DNA from: DATJGR01 sp963787045
GTDB lineage: Bacteria > Pseudomonadota > Gammaproteobacteria > Pseudomonadales > Azotimanducaceae
Direction: 5' to 3'
Assembly (NCBI GenBank): GCA_963787045.1
Contig: CAWBBR010000016.1
Coordinates: 1-64,000 of the forward strand
Length of the DNA stretch: 64,000 nucleotides
Under the pieces are notes generated by a model. The model was not told where the DNA came from and searched no databases. It was given only the letters and a program-made list of their open reading frames with translations. Position numbers and translations under genes: made by a program. Shown piece after piece: positions 1 through 8,808 of this stretch (position 1 is its first letter; the number at the start of each line of letters is the position of its first letter).

Positions 1-2
1 CG

Positions 3-827
3 CACCCTCTATTCCTATGGCGCTTCGAGGCGCACGGGTCGGTGGCATACCTCGCCGGGTCGATCCACGTCATGAAGGCCTCGCTGTTTCCGCTGCCCCC
101 GCAATTCGACGCAGCGTTCGCGCGTGCGAACCGCATGGCGGTCGAGGTCGACACCGACGCGCTCGATCCGGAGTCGGTACGACAGAAATTCCTGGACTAC
201 GCGTTGCTTCCCGCCGGCCAATCGCTCGGCACCATCCTGAAGCCGGCCACGCTGGCGGCCGTGTCGGCCCACCTGCAGGCGCAATCGACCTCGCTGACGA
301 GCGTCGCCACGCTCAAACCGGTTATGCTCTCTACGCAGCTCGCGGTCGCGCGCCTCAGCGCACTTGGTTACCTTCCTCAATTCGGACTCGAGCAGCACTT
401 CAAGAGCGCGGCTGGCGCTCGGCCGATTCTCGAACTCGAAACGATCGACCAGCAACTCGCCGTGTTGACCAGTCCGCCGATGCCGGTGCAGGACGAAATG
501 CTCGCCGAGACGGTCGAACAGATGGATACGATCGAGCCGATCATCTCGGCGATGATCGTGGCGTGGCTCGCCGGTGACGAGCGCGAGTTTCGACGGCTGT
601 TCGACCTCGAGTCCGGTGACTCGCCCGAGGTGCAGGCTTACATGCGGCGATTGCTCGAAGACCGCAACGTCGGCATGGCGGACAAGATCGCCGGCTATCT
701 GCAGACACCGGGCACTACGTTCGTGCTCGTCGGCGCGGCGCACTTGGCAGGTCCGGAAGGCATCGTGGCGCTGCTGGAAGCACGCGGTCTGAAGGGTCGC
801 AGAATCAATTCGAACGATACGATCTGA
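3..827 (+). CDS. TraB/GumN family protein (5' end outside window)
   Basis: The reading frame is open from the left edge, so the gene starts upstream; 274 residues are visible. Near the left end it carries the family's GSIH motif (residues 19-22 of the visible part), preceded by an LWR(F/I) stretch. Near the C-terminus lies the second GxxH motif (GAAH) followed by LAGPEGI, the layout of TraB/GumN (PF01963) proteins. The family is related to metal-dependent proteases of the Tiki/TraB type; most bacterial members are exported and uncharacterised. A signal peptide would lie outside the window. The next gene begins 9 nt after the stop, so the two may be co-transcribed. Family assignment is firm; substrate is unknown. 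Confidence 0.85.
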   Translation, partial: HPLFLWRFEAHGSVAYLAGSIHVMKASLFPLPPQFDAAFARANRMAVEVDTDALDPESVRQKFLDYALLPAGQSLGTILKPATLAAVSAHLQAQSTSLTSVATLKPVMLSTQLAVARLSALGYLPQFGLEQHFKSAAGARPILELETIDQQLAVLTSPPMPVQDEMLAETVEQMDTIEPIISAMIVAWLAGDEREFRRLFDLESGDSPEVQAYMRRLLEDRNVGMADKIAGYLQTPGTTFVLVGAAHLAGPEGIVALLEARGLKGRRINSNDTI

Positions 828-836
828 GGAACACAA

Positions 837-1534
837 ATGGAACTCAAAGGCAAACGCGCAATCGTGCTCGGCGGAACGTCGGGAATCGGCCTGGCCGTCA
901 GCAAGCAACTGGCTGCTGCAGGCGCGACCGTGACAGCTGCCAGCCGAACGGCGAATCGCGCCGTTGCGGAAAACGTCGCTGTTCGACCGGTCGATGTATT
1001 GAATCGATCCGCGCTCGAACGGCTGTTCAAGGACCTCGCGCCTTTCGACATCCTGGTCAACGCCGCAACCGGCGGCTCGCGCGCCACCGGTCCATTCCTG
1101 TCGATGGACCTGGACGGATTCGAAGGTTCGTTCCGGAAGTTGTGGGGTTACGTCAACTCGTGCGGCTCGGCGCACCGCTGATGTCCGAGCGCGGCTCGAT
1201 CGTCCTCATCAGTGGTTCGCCGGCGCGCAAAGCCATGCCCGGCATGTCTGCGATTTCGACCGTGGGCAACGCGGTCGAAGGATTCGTGCGCGCCGTTGCA
1301 CCTGAACTCGCGCCACGACGCATCAATGTCGTGGCGCCCGGCGTAATCGACACGCCGATGTTCGCTGCATCGGGCGAGCAACGTGAGGCGTTCCTCAAGC
1401 AGGCAACGTCGCGCAATCTGATTCCACGCGCCGGCACCGCGGACGAAGTCGCCGATGCGGTGTTGTTCCTTCTGCGCAACGAATTCATGACGGGGACGAC
1501 GATCGACGTCGACGGCGGCGCGCTGCTGCCGTAA
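837..1534 (+). CDS. Atypical SDR-family oxidoreductase, one frameshift
   Basis: The start ATG at 837 opens an NAD(P)-binding Rossmann fold with the GGTSGIG cofactor motif near residue 12 and a VNAA-type motif after beta-4. The frame ends prematurely at 1181, and the remainder (SGS region, APGVIDTP, MTGTTIDVDGG near the C-terminus) continues in another frame from about 1160 to 1534. One missing G near 1160 would join them into about 232 residues, a normal SDR length. The catalytic YxxxK is absent: the equivalent segment reads ISTVG. Ser of the active site is kept. A non-canonical SDR branch with the same substitution is known. Activity and substrate cannot be assigned; the shift may be a sequencing error. 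Confidence 0.8.
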
Positions 1535-1545
1535 TGAGGATCGCA

Positions 1546-2295
1546 ATGGTGACGCTGACTGACCACGCGCGCGGCATGATCGTAATCTCCAGGCGCGCAC
1601 TGACCGTGCTGCTGTTCGCGGCCGTCGCGAGCTGCGTGCCGCGGCCTCCGGCGCCTACGCCGCCAGTCGGCGGATTCCCCGTCGATTTTCCGACATCGTT
1701 CTATTCGACGGTGCCGCGGGAGGATGCGTTCCGCATCGTGCCGTCCCGTTCGAAGTTGACCGTCAAGGTGTATCGTTCCGGCGCGCTCGCGTCGCTCGGG
1801 CACAACCACGTTGTCGCCAGCCGTGAAATCGACGGCTTCGTGTATCTTGCCGACGACATGAGTAAGGCGCGCGCCGACCTGTTCGTTCCGGTTGCGAGCT
1901 TCGTCGTCGACGACGCGGCCGAGCGCACTGCGGCCGGGTCGGAGTTTGCCACGCAGCCGACCGCATCCGACATCGAAGGCACCCGGGCAAACATGTTGGG
2001 GCCGAAGCTACTGAACGCGGAGCAATGGCCATTCGTGGTGGTGCATGTGGCACCGATGCACGTCGGTCCCGAGTCGACGCAGGTCACGCTCTCGATCACC
2101 GTGCGCGATCACGTCGCAACATTTCCGGTCGACGCGCACTGGCAGCGGACCGGCAACGAGCTGACGATCGAGTCGGCTTTCAAGATCGATCATGCGGCGC
2201 TCGGCCTCGAGCCGTTCAGCGCGCTTGGCGGCGCCATGCGCGTGGCCGATCAGATCGATATCGCGGTGTCGATCACCGCCAAGACGGCAGGTTGA
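1546..2295 (+). CDS. YceI-like lipoprotein
   Basis: About 249 residues. From the ATG at 1546, chosen because AGGA sits five bases upstream, a hydrophobic segment ends in VASC, a good lipobox, so the protein should be lipidated and membrane anchored. An in-frame ATG at 1534 overlaps the previous stop codon and is an alternative start; another lies at 1576. The mature part resembles the YceI lipocalin-like beta-barrel (PF04264), including the SLGHNHVV segment and a late HAALG element. YceI proteins bind isoprenoid or other lipophilic ligands. Its proximity to the SDR gene suggests co-expression. The ligand is unknown. Confidence 0.75.
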   Translation: MVTLTDHARGMIVISRRALTVLLFAAVASCVPRPPAPTPPVGGFPVDFPTSFYSTVPREDAFRIVPSRSKLTVKVYRSGALASLGHNHVVASREIDGFVYLADDMSKARADLFVPVASFVVDDAAERTAAGSEFATQPTASDIEGTRANMLGPKLLNAEQWPFVVVHVAPMHVGPESTQVTLSITVRDHVATFPVDAHWQRTGNELTIESAFKIDHAALGLEPFSALGGAMRVADQIDIAVSITAKTAG

Positions 2296-2302
2296 AGCTC
2301 GA

Positions 2303-3263
2303 TCAGGTCGGCAGGAACTGCACCGGATAGCTGATCGTGGTGGTGCCGACGTCGCGCTTGCCGAAGTCGAACATGCGGATTCTGCTGACGATCTTTTCCA
2401 TCAGGTTCTGATCGGGCAGTTCCGACGACACCACGCGACAGTCCAGCACACGGCCCGTGGGATCGATCTGCAGCTCGAGCACGACTTTGCCTTGCAGTGA
2501 CGGGTCCTGGCGCAGCGCGCGGTTGTAGATCGCGAAGATCGCGCCTTTGTTCGCGTCGAACACGCGGCGGATGTCTTCGATCGAACGCTCGCGCGGATCG
2601 ATCTCTTTGTCGTTGTTCAGGCGCGCGTGCGTTCCACCGTTTCCGATGGCGCCGGGCGGTGCATCGACCTTGGTGGTTTCGCGACCCGACAACGCAACAC
2701 CACCGGTGTTGCGCGACAACGCGGCCACGTTGACGCCCGCGCTGCGCGAACCGTGGTTCGACGTCAGTAGCGATCGATCGAGCGTTGCTGCGTCGCCGGT
2801 GCCGCGGCGAATCGCGCCGGTGTCGTTGAGCTTGCCGACGTCGACCGCATCGCGCATGTCCGCGAAGCTGTCTTTGAACTGCAGTAATCCCGACACCGCG
2901 GCCTTCTCGCGCGCATCGGCCACGGTCGGTTCGGCGACGACCGGCTTGTTCACCACCGGAATCGGCTTCTTCGGCTCGGGCGGCTTCACCTTCACTTCCG
3001 GCTGCGGCAGTGGCTCGCGTATCACGTCCGGTGGCGGCGGCGGAATCACGATCGGCGGCTTTTCGAGCACGAGGTGCGCAAGCGGCGGTGGCATCGACTT
3101 GAACTCTTCGTGCGCCGGCGGCGGAATCGTTATCCACGGTACGACCACGCCAAACAGAACGTAGAGCGCGAGGCAGATTCCGAGCAGCGTGCGGAAGCTG
3201 CGGTTGTCCGTCGACGACTGCCCACGGCAATTCGTGGCGCATGCGCGCGACGGCAACGCTCAC
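2303..3263 (-). CDS. AgmX/PglI C-terminal domain protein, TonB-like transducer, one frameshift
   Basis: The last gene of a long minus-strand operon. The true N-terminus probably begins at GTG 3263, overlapping the upstream ExbD stop as GTGA, and includes RHELPWA, which is typical of this family. One extra base near 3213 moves the frame into a single transmembrane helix, then a proline-rich and charged periplasmic linker, then a C-terminal domain (roughly the last 95 residues) of the AgmX/PglI type with NRALRQDP and GRVLDCRVV segments. The N-in, one-helix, Pro-rich-linker layout is that of TonB-like energy transducers. It should transmit force from the ExbB/ExbD motor encoded just upstream to an outer-envelope partner. 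The target is unknown. Confidence 0.8.
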
Positions 3264-3811
3264 GATGCGCCCCCCGGCGGCGGCGTCACCACCGCGGCGT
3301 TTGCGTCGGCAATCGTCGCGTCGGGTTGCAGGGCTTTGACTCGATTGACGGCGAGCGAGACGTTCGCAAAGTCAGTCGCCTGACACGTCATCATGATGCG
3401 CTTCAGCAGCCAGTATGGAATTTCGCGGTCACCCATCACCGTGACGTCGAAACCGTCGGCCGGCACTTCGCCGCGGCGCTTTGCTTCGTCGCGCAGTTCC
3501 TGCTCGAGACCGGCGATGAGACCCGTCTGGGTCGGCTTCATCTGCGTGACATCGGCAACGCGCCGGCTGTTCACCACGATCTGGTCGTTGCTGACCGAGA
3601 TCACCATCCGGTCTTCGGGGCGTTGATGCGACGACGACTCCGGTAATTTGATCACCGAGTTCATCGTCAGAACTTCCGTCTCGCTCGAGTTCGCCAGCAG
3701 GAACACCAACAGAATCGTGAAGAAGTCGGTCAGCGACACGAGGTTCAGCGTCACTATGCCGTTCTGCCGCTTCACTACGGCACGTCTGTGTTTCGCCCGG
3801 AACGAGGCCAT
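3260..3811 (-). CDS. ExbD/TolR family protein (second copy)
   Basis: 183 residues from ATG 3811; a longer upstream extension is unsupported because this ATG is followed at once by a basic stretch typical of ExbD N-termini. One membrane helix (about residues 20-40) contains the NLVSLTDFFTILLVFLL segment; its Asp in LTD is the expected proton-translocating residue of ExbD/TolR/MotB-like proteins. The remainder is periplasmic, ending in a proline- and glycine-rich tail. It would pair with the ExbB subunit upstream and with the other ExbD to form the motor stator. It overlaps the next gene by 4 nt, indicating translational coupling. Confidence 0.85.
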   Translation of the reverse strand: MASFRAKHRRAVVKRQNGIVTLNLVSLTDFFTILLVFLLANSSETEVLTMNSVIKLPESSSHQRPEDRMVISVSNDQIVVNSRRVADVTQMKPTQTGLIAGLEQELRDEAKRRGEVPADGFDVTVMGDREIPYWLLKRIMMTCQATDFANVSLAVNRVKALQPDATIADANAAVVTPPPGGAS

Positions 3812-3836
3812 CGCTACTACTCTTTTTCTTTGTTTA

Positions 3837-4338
3837 TCAGGTTGCTTTCGCCGGCGGATCGCCGAGCGAAATGACCGGGAACAGTTCCGCTTCGACCACT
3901 TCCATCGCAACGACGGTGGAATACGAGCGCACCCGGTCCATCACGGACACGAGCGTCTGATAGCTCGTATCGGATTCCAGCAGGATGACGATGTCGCGTT
4001 TTTCCGGCATTCGTCGTTTCAGCTCCTGCATTACGAGCGACAGACCCTTGAGGTCCTGCTCACCGTCGACCTTCGGCAGGGTTTTGATTGCGCCGCCCCG
4101 ACCATCCGCGACGACGAGTTGATCGTCTCTAACGATCACCTCGAGGTGCACCAGATCGGCGATCGATTTCGCCAGAGCCGTTACCCGATGGAAAATCGAG
4201 ATCGATCACCGTGATCTTGGTGAACACGACCGACGCCAGCAGTGCACACACCAGCAGCATCATCATGTTCATGAACGGCGTAACTTCGAGCTCGGCTTCC
4301 TTGCGGTGCGCCATCCGGCGCTTCTTCAATCGGCTCAT
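3837..4338 (-). CDS. ExbD/TolR family protein (first copy), one frameshift
   Basis: The N-terminal part begins at ATG 4338 with a basic cytoplasmic tail, ELEVTPFMNMMMLLVCALL and one membrane helix, then runs out of frame at about 4170. The rest, from HLEVIVRDDQL to the stop at 3837, lies in the neighbouring frame. Removing one base near 4170 gives a continuous protein of about 165 residues. The position corresponding to the usual membrane Asp reads PFMNMM, with Asn instead of Asp, so this copy may be non-translocating while the second copy (LTD) carries the proton path. That reading is inference. The gene lies between exbB and the second exbD. Confidence 0.75.
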
Positions 4339-4366
4339 CTGAGTCGCTCCTTCGGAAATGCGCCGA

Positions 4367-5063
4367 TCAAGCCTTCGCGGTCGCGTGGCTTGCAGGTGCC
4401 GCCTTCGGTGCTGCGGGGCGTTCCGGTCGGTCTTCGAGCAGATTGAGGAACTTGACCTGAGCGATCTCGAGGCTCTCGACGATGGCGCTGGTCTTGCTCT
4501 GCAGCATCGAGTGCAGCAACAGCAACGGAATGGCGACCATCAGATCCGAACGCGGTGCAGTTCATCGATACCGAAATACTCTGCGACAGCAGCGACGCTT
4601 TTTCGGCCGGGTCGGCCGAAGCAACCGCGGTGAACGCACCGATCAGACCGATGACCGTGCCGAGCAATCCGAGCAGCGTTGCCACGTTGGCGAACGTCGC
4701 GAGGTAGGGTGTGCGGCGCTCGATGTTCGGCAGCACTTCGAGGAGCTGCTCTTCCATCGCATATTCGATGTCCTGACGCCGTCGCGTATGACTCAAACGC
4801 GCGATGCCTTCGGTGACGATCGCACATACCGCCGACTTCGATTTCGACGCGAGGTCCTGAATCTCGCGCATGCGTTGCGCGCGCAGCAGCGGCAGGATCT
4901 TCTCGTAGTCGCGACGGTTCACGGAGGTCTGTCTCGCGAGATAGAAATACCGCTCGAGCGAGATCGCGACGCCAATCGCCATTACCAGGGCGATCGGGTA
5001 CATGAACTCCCCGCCGTGTTGAAAGAACAAAACTATCTTCGAGTACAAGTCCATTTTCTTCAT
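4367..5063 (-). CDS. MotA/TolQ/ExbB proton channel protein, one frameshift
   Basis: Starts at ATG 5063 (alternative 5054). A membrane helix near residues 17-35, a cytoplasmic loop, and the conserved second helix TLLGLLGTVIGLIGAF mark the ExbB/TolQ/MotA family. After MNCTAFG (about 4546) one extra base breaks the frame; in the adjacent frame the protein continues LMVAIPLLLLHSML and ends with an Ala/Pro-rich tail at 4367, giving about 231 residues, normal for the family. It would form the pentameric proton channel around an ExbD dimer in the inner membrane, powering the downstream AgmX/TonB-like transducer. The conserved sequence on both sides suggests the frameshift is not real decay. Confidence 0.85.
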
Positions 5064-5145
5064 TCCTCCATTGCAGTCGCACTGTTTACAGGACTTCGCG
5101 CGGACCTGAGTTGCCCGAGATCACGAATTGATCGATACGCAGCGG

Positions 5146-5448
5146 TCACTGTTTCGCCTCCGACGACTTCAGCACGTCGTAGTACTGCAGCTCGCGTTTG
5201 TACGCGGGCGGATACAGGTGGCGAAACACTTCGTGCTCGGTGAAATTGGGATCGAGTTCAATCTTCGGGATACCGCTCGGGTCCTGCCACGGCACGATGT
5301 ACAGCACCTTCGGCAGTTCCTGGTTGCCGGAGATCACCGTCTCGTCCATGCGGATACGGCCGTTCGGTTTCGGATCCTGTTCGGCAAACGCGGCGGCGCT
5401 GATCGACAGCGCGCAGACGAATGCCACGCTTCGCGCGGTCATGCTCAT
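5146..5448 (-). CDS. Small exported protein of the ExbB/ExbD operon
   Basis: 100 residues from ATG 5448, which overlaps the upstream TPR gene stop by 4 nt. An N-terminal signal peptide ends in AAAFA, followed by a mature part of about 80 residues including SGNQELPKVLYIVPW and HEVFRHLYPP. I do not recognise a named domain, although similar small proteins occur beside AgmX-type operons. Its place between the TPR lipoprotein and exbB, with translational coupling, argues for a periplasmic accessory role in the same machine. Function unknown. Confidence 0.7.
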   Translation of the reverse strand: MSMTARSVAFVCALSISAAAFAEQDPKPNGRIRMDETVISGNQELPKVLYIVPWQDPSGIPKIELDPNFTEHEVFRHLYPPAYKRELQYYDVLKSSEAKQ

Positions 5449-6047
5449 GATTCGTTTCCTGCGATCCTGCGTTCGAGATCCGAAACCCATCCGGCGACGC
5501 GCATGTCGGGACTATCCGACAACGTCTGATACGTCTGGTACGCCTTCAGTGCATCGTCGAGACGGCCGAGATACAGCTCGTAGAGAATCCCGAGGTTCAG
5601 ATACGCTTCGCGAAAGTTCGGCACGCGCTGCGCGCACGCGAGGTAGTTCGCCTCGGCCGTCAGAAAATCGCCGGCGCGGCGCGACAACACGCCGAGATCG
5701 ACGTACGCCGCACAGTTGTTCGGATTCGCATCGATCGCTTTCTTGTACGCATGCTGGGCGGCGTCGTTGTCGCCGAGCGCTTCGTAAACACCGCCGAGAT
5801 TGACCCACGGACCCGACAACATCGGATCGCGTGCGGTCAGCTCTTTCAGCAGCGATTCGGCTTCCGTATAACGTTGCGCCTGAATCGCCGTGAGCGCCTG
5901 TTCGAACAGCTGCTCGGACTTGCGATCCACCTCGATCGGCTGAGCGGCCGCCCCGGCGGTCGAATGCTCGACCGGCGGCGACGAACTACAGCCCGCTAGC
6001 GCGAGTACAACGCAGAACGTCAGCGATTCAACGAATCGTATCGACAT
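5445..6047 (-). CDS. TPR-repeat lipoprotein
   Basis: 200 residues. The start at ATG 6047 is chosen because it is followed by a signal peptide with the lipobox LAGC; the longer open frame upstream only overlaps the previous gene. The mature region contains at least three tetratricopeptide repeats (segments such as GPWVNLGGVYEALGD, AAYVDLGVLSRRAG and EAYLNLGILYELYLG), which form a protein-binding scaffold. It overlaps the upstream large TPR gene by 20 nt and the downstream small gene by 4 nt. It is probably attached to the inner leaflet of the outer membrane as an assembly factor or partner of the AgmX-like transducer. Confidence 0.8.
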   Translation of the reverse strand: MSIRFVESLTFCVVLALAGCSSSPPVEHSTAGAAAQPIEVDRKSEQLFEQALTAIQAQRYTEAESLLKELTARDPMLSGPWVNLGGVYEALGDNDAAQHAYKKAIDANPNNCAAYVDLGVLSRRAGDFLTAEANYLACAQRVPNFREAYLNLGILYELYLGRLDDALKAYQTYQTLSDSPDMRVAGWVSDLERRIAGNES

Positions 6048-8808
6048 AACCCACCTGCATCTCTTGCTTGTCGAAGCGCGCCGGCACCAGCGCGCGCAGT
6101 GCCTCGAAACTCTTCTGGACCCACTGGTCATACACGCCGTCCCAGCTTCTACGCACGTTGATCTCGTGAATCGAGATCGCCTGCTCTTCGAACGGGAACG
6201 CCTGCTCTTCGAGCAGCACGTCGTATTGCTCGAGCTCCATGTCGGAGAGACCCATCGGGCGCGCCGATGCGATCAGCTGGCGCGACAGCGCCGCGTAGAT
6301 GTCGGCGATCTGGTACGTCGATGCGGTCGCGAACTCGGCAACGCCGTAGTTCGCGGCGCGTTCGTACGCGGTGATCGTGTCCTTCAGCGCCTGCTGCTTG
6401 CGCTTGAGGCTGTTTGCGAGCGGATCGCCCAGTTGCACCGCGTCGAACGCGGCGCGCTCGTCGTCCGCGAGCACCAGCTGCGCTTCGGCGGCGAGGTATT
6501 TCGCGCGGTTCGGCGCGGCGCCGCCCATCGTGTCGACGAGTTCGATCTTCTTGCGCAGCCATACGCGCCGCTTCGACGAATCGCCGGTGCGCTGATACAG
6601 CTGATCCATCTTCTGCATCGCTTCGAGCGCAAGGTCGGCCGGTTGGCGATACGTATCCGCATACGTGCCGAACGCCTCCATCGCTGCGGGCACGTCGTCC
6701 GTCTGCAGGTACAACTCACCGGCGTGGTACAGCGCCTGCCGTCGCACCTCTGCATCGCCGTCAGCCCCTGCGACGCGCCGGAATTCGCCGGCGGCCTGAT
6801 TCCACGACTCGGATTTCTCGTAGAGCCCGGCCAGTCGCTTCGTCGCGTCGGCTCCATACGGGCTGTCGGGATACTTCGAGCGGAAGTCCTGCAGCAGGTC
6901 GGCCGCTTCCTTCCAGTTTCCTTGCGCTTCCACCACCGCGATGGCGTCGTTGTGGCCTTTCGCGGCGAGTTCCGATCCCGGTGCGTCGGCCGCGATGCGC
7001 ATGTAGTTGCGCACGGCTTCGTCCGTGGCACCGCTCTGCTCGGCCGCCTCGCCTTGCTTGTAGATCGCGGCCAGCAGCTTCTCGTTGATCGCGGCGACAT
7101 CCGTCGGCGCACCGCCGGGAATCGCCAGCAACGACCGATACGAGCGCTCGGCCGACGCGTACTGGCCGAGTTCGAATGCACCGTGCCCGAGAATCACGTA
7201 AGCGGTGCGCGACAACTTGGGATCGAGATCGGGTCGCGTACGGATCAGGTGATCGGCCAGATCCATTGCCTGTTGATACTGCGCCAGCGAGAACAGCGCG
7301 TCGGCGGCGGCGGTTTCTACCGGCGCGGCGCGCGGGTCGTCGGGGAACAGCATCGCGAATTCGATCTGCGCATCGATCTTCACGCGCTGCCACAACTCGC
7401 GATCGTCGGGTCCGAGTCCTTTGAGCACTTCGTCCAGACCGAGGATTGCAGCGTAGCCCGCCTCGTTGGCGCGTTCGTACGTCGGGTGTTCGTGGACGAC
7501 GCGCTGATAGGCGGCAACCGCGCGCGCGGGTTCGCCGGCCTCGGTGTAAACCTCGCCGAGCAGGAACAGGTTGTCGGCCACGCCGGGATCGGTCGGGAAT
7601 GTCGCCACGAGCTGTTCGTAGTAGTCGGCGGCCTTCAGATAGTCGGCCGTCGCACGGCTCTTCTGCGCTTCGCTGTGCGAAAGCTTCGACAGTTCACCGA
7701 GATATTCCTTCAGCGTCGGCAGGTAGTCGGCGCGCTCCGCGTCGCTGTACATCGTCCAGAAGCTGCTGCGCACGCCGTAGCGCGTTACGAAGTCTTCCTT
7801 CCGGGAACGCACTTCGCTCGGAAAATCGGCCGCGATCAACGTATCGATGACGCGCTTGTTGAACACCGGAGCGCGACGGTCGAGGCTGTTGTTGACGATG
7901 AACGTCTCCAGCGTGGCGACGCTGTCGAGATAGCGTTCCTTCGCTTTCAGATCGTCGGCCAGCCGCTCGTATACGCGATGCTGCCACACCGGCTTGTTCA
8001 GCTGATCCATGTGATCCGCGAGCGTCTTCGGACCGTCGAGATACGACACGGCGAGCACGATCACGCGCAGCACGTCGTCCAACAGTTCCTGAGCGCCGCG
8101 ATCGGGCTCCCCGTCGTCGGGCGTGATCGAATTCACCACGACGAAGAAGCTGTCGAGGCTGAGGTCGAGCTGGGATTCCTTGAATCGGCACCAGCCGAGC
8201 ATGTAGTTGGCGTTCTGCCAGTAACTGGTAGACGCGCCGTGCTCGACGACGAACGAGTAGTCGTCGGCCGCGGTCGTGTATTGCTCCGCGGAGAACGCCA
8301 TCTCGGCGCGACGGAACCGCGATTCGACCACGTACGCGCTGTTCGGATACTCGGCGATCAGCCGGTCGAGATACTTCTTCGCACTGACGTTGTCGCCAAC
8401 GACGTCGTACGCTCGCGCCAGCTGATAGATGATCTGATCGACGTCCTGGCCGTTCGGCTGCTTCAGCAGATCTTCATAGAGCTGAATGGCGGCCTGGTAC
8501 GGCGCCTCTTCACCGGCTGCGTCGCGATCCTCGCCCACCTGCATTTCGAGGTCGGCCAGGCGTTTGCCGACGGCCTGATTTTCGCGTGCATCGGGTACCG
8601 AACCGTATACGCGCTGATACGCGGAGATGACATCGTCGCGGCTCGGCGGCGGTACGCGTACTTCAGGCAGCTCGAGGCTCGGCAGCTTCTTCACGACGTC
8701 GGCCACCGCGGGTCCGCGGACTTCGAGGGGACCGTTCTTGTCGCCGCCGAACATGTGGCAACCGCCGAGCAGAATCCCGGCACTGATCACGGCGATGGCG
8801 CGCTTCAT
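6028..8808 (-). CDS. Large TPR lipoprotein (926 aa)
   Basis: Starts at ATG 8808, overlapping the upstream stop by 4 nt. The signal sequence ends in LLGGC, a lipobox, so the protein is probably anchored in the outer membrane facing the periplasm. After a short linker, most of the chain consists of TPR-like helical hairpins across about residues 100-760 (QLYEDLLKQP, YEQLVATFPTDP, EFRRVAGADGD and similar). The C-terminal 150 residues are charged and Glu-rich. Such long solenoids usually form docking platforms. As the largest envelope component of this operon it is the leading candidate for the partner that the ExbB/ExbD/AgmX motor acts on; that role is inferred from context. Confidence 0.8.
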   Translation of the reverse strand: MKRAIAVISAGILLGGCHMFGGDKNGPLEVRGPAVADVVKKLPSLELPEVRVPPPSRDDVISAYQRVYGSVPDARENQAVGKRLADLEMQVGEDRDAAGEEAPYQAAIQLYEDLLKQPNGQDVDQIIYQLARAYDVVGDNVSAKKYLDRLIAEYPNSAYVVESRFRRAEMAFSAEQYTTAADDYSFVVEHGASTSYWQNANYMLGWCRFKESQLDLSLDSFFVVVNSITPDDGEPDRGAQELLDDVLRVIVLAVSYLDGPKTLADHMDQLNKPVWQHRVYERLADDLKAKERYLDSVATLETFIVNNSLDRRAPVFNKRVIDTLIAADFPSEVRSRKEDFVTRYGVRSSFWTMYSDAERADYLPTLKEYLGELSKLSHSEAQKSRATADYLKAADYYEQLVATFPTDPGVADNLFLLGEVYTEAGEPARAVAAYQRVVHEHPTYERANEAGYAAILGLDEVLKGLGPDDRELWQRVKIDAQIEFAMLFPDDPRAAPVETAAADALFSLAQYQQAMDLADHLIRTRPDLDPKLSRTAYVILGHGAFELGQYASAERSYRSLLAIPGGAPTDVAAINEKLLAAIYKQGEAAEQSGATDEAVRNYMRIAADAPGSELAAKGHNDAIAVVEAQGNWKEAADLLQDFRSKYPDSPYGADATKRLAGLYEKSESWNQAAGEFRRVAGADGDAEVRRQALYHAGELYLQTDDVPAAMEAFGTYADTYRQPADLALEAMQKMDQLYQRTGDSSKRRVWLRKKIELVDTMGGAAPNRAKYLAAEAQLVLADDERAAFDAVQLGDPLANSLKRKQQALKDTITAYERAANYGVAEFATASTYQIADIYAALSRQLIASARPMGLSDMELEQYDVLLEEQAFPFEEQAISIHEINVRRSWDGVYDQWVQKSFEALRALVPARFDKQEMQVGYVDTIR

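Noticed and set aside
3837..4338. Programmed ribosomal frameshifting in exbD/exbB
   Set aside because: No slippery heptamer or downstream pseudoknot is evident, and many unrelated genes in the window show the same kind of one-base shift, so error is simpler.
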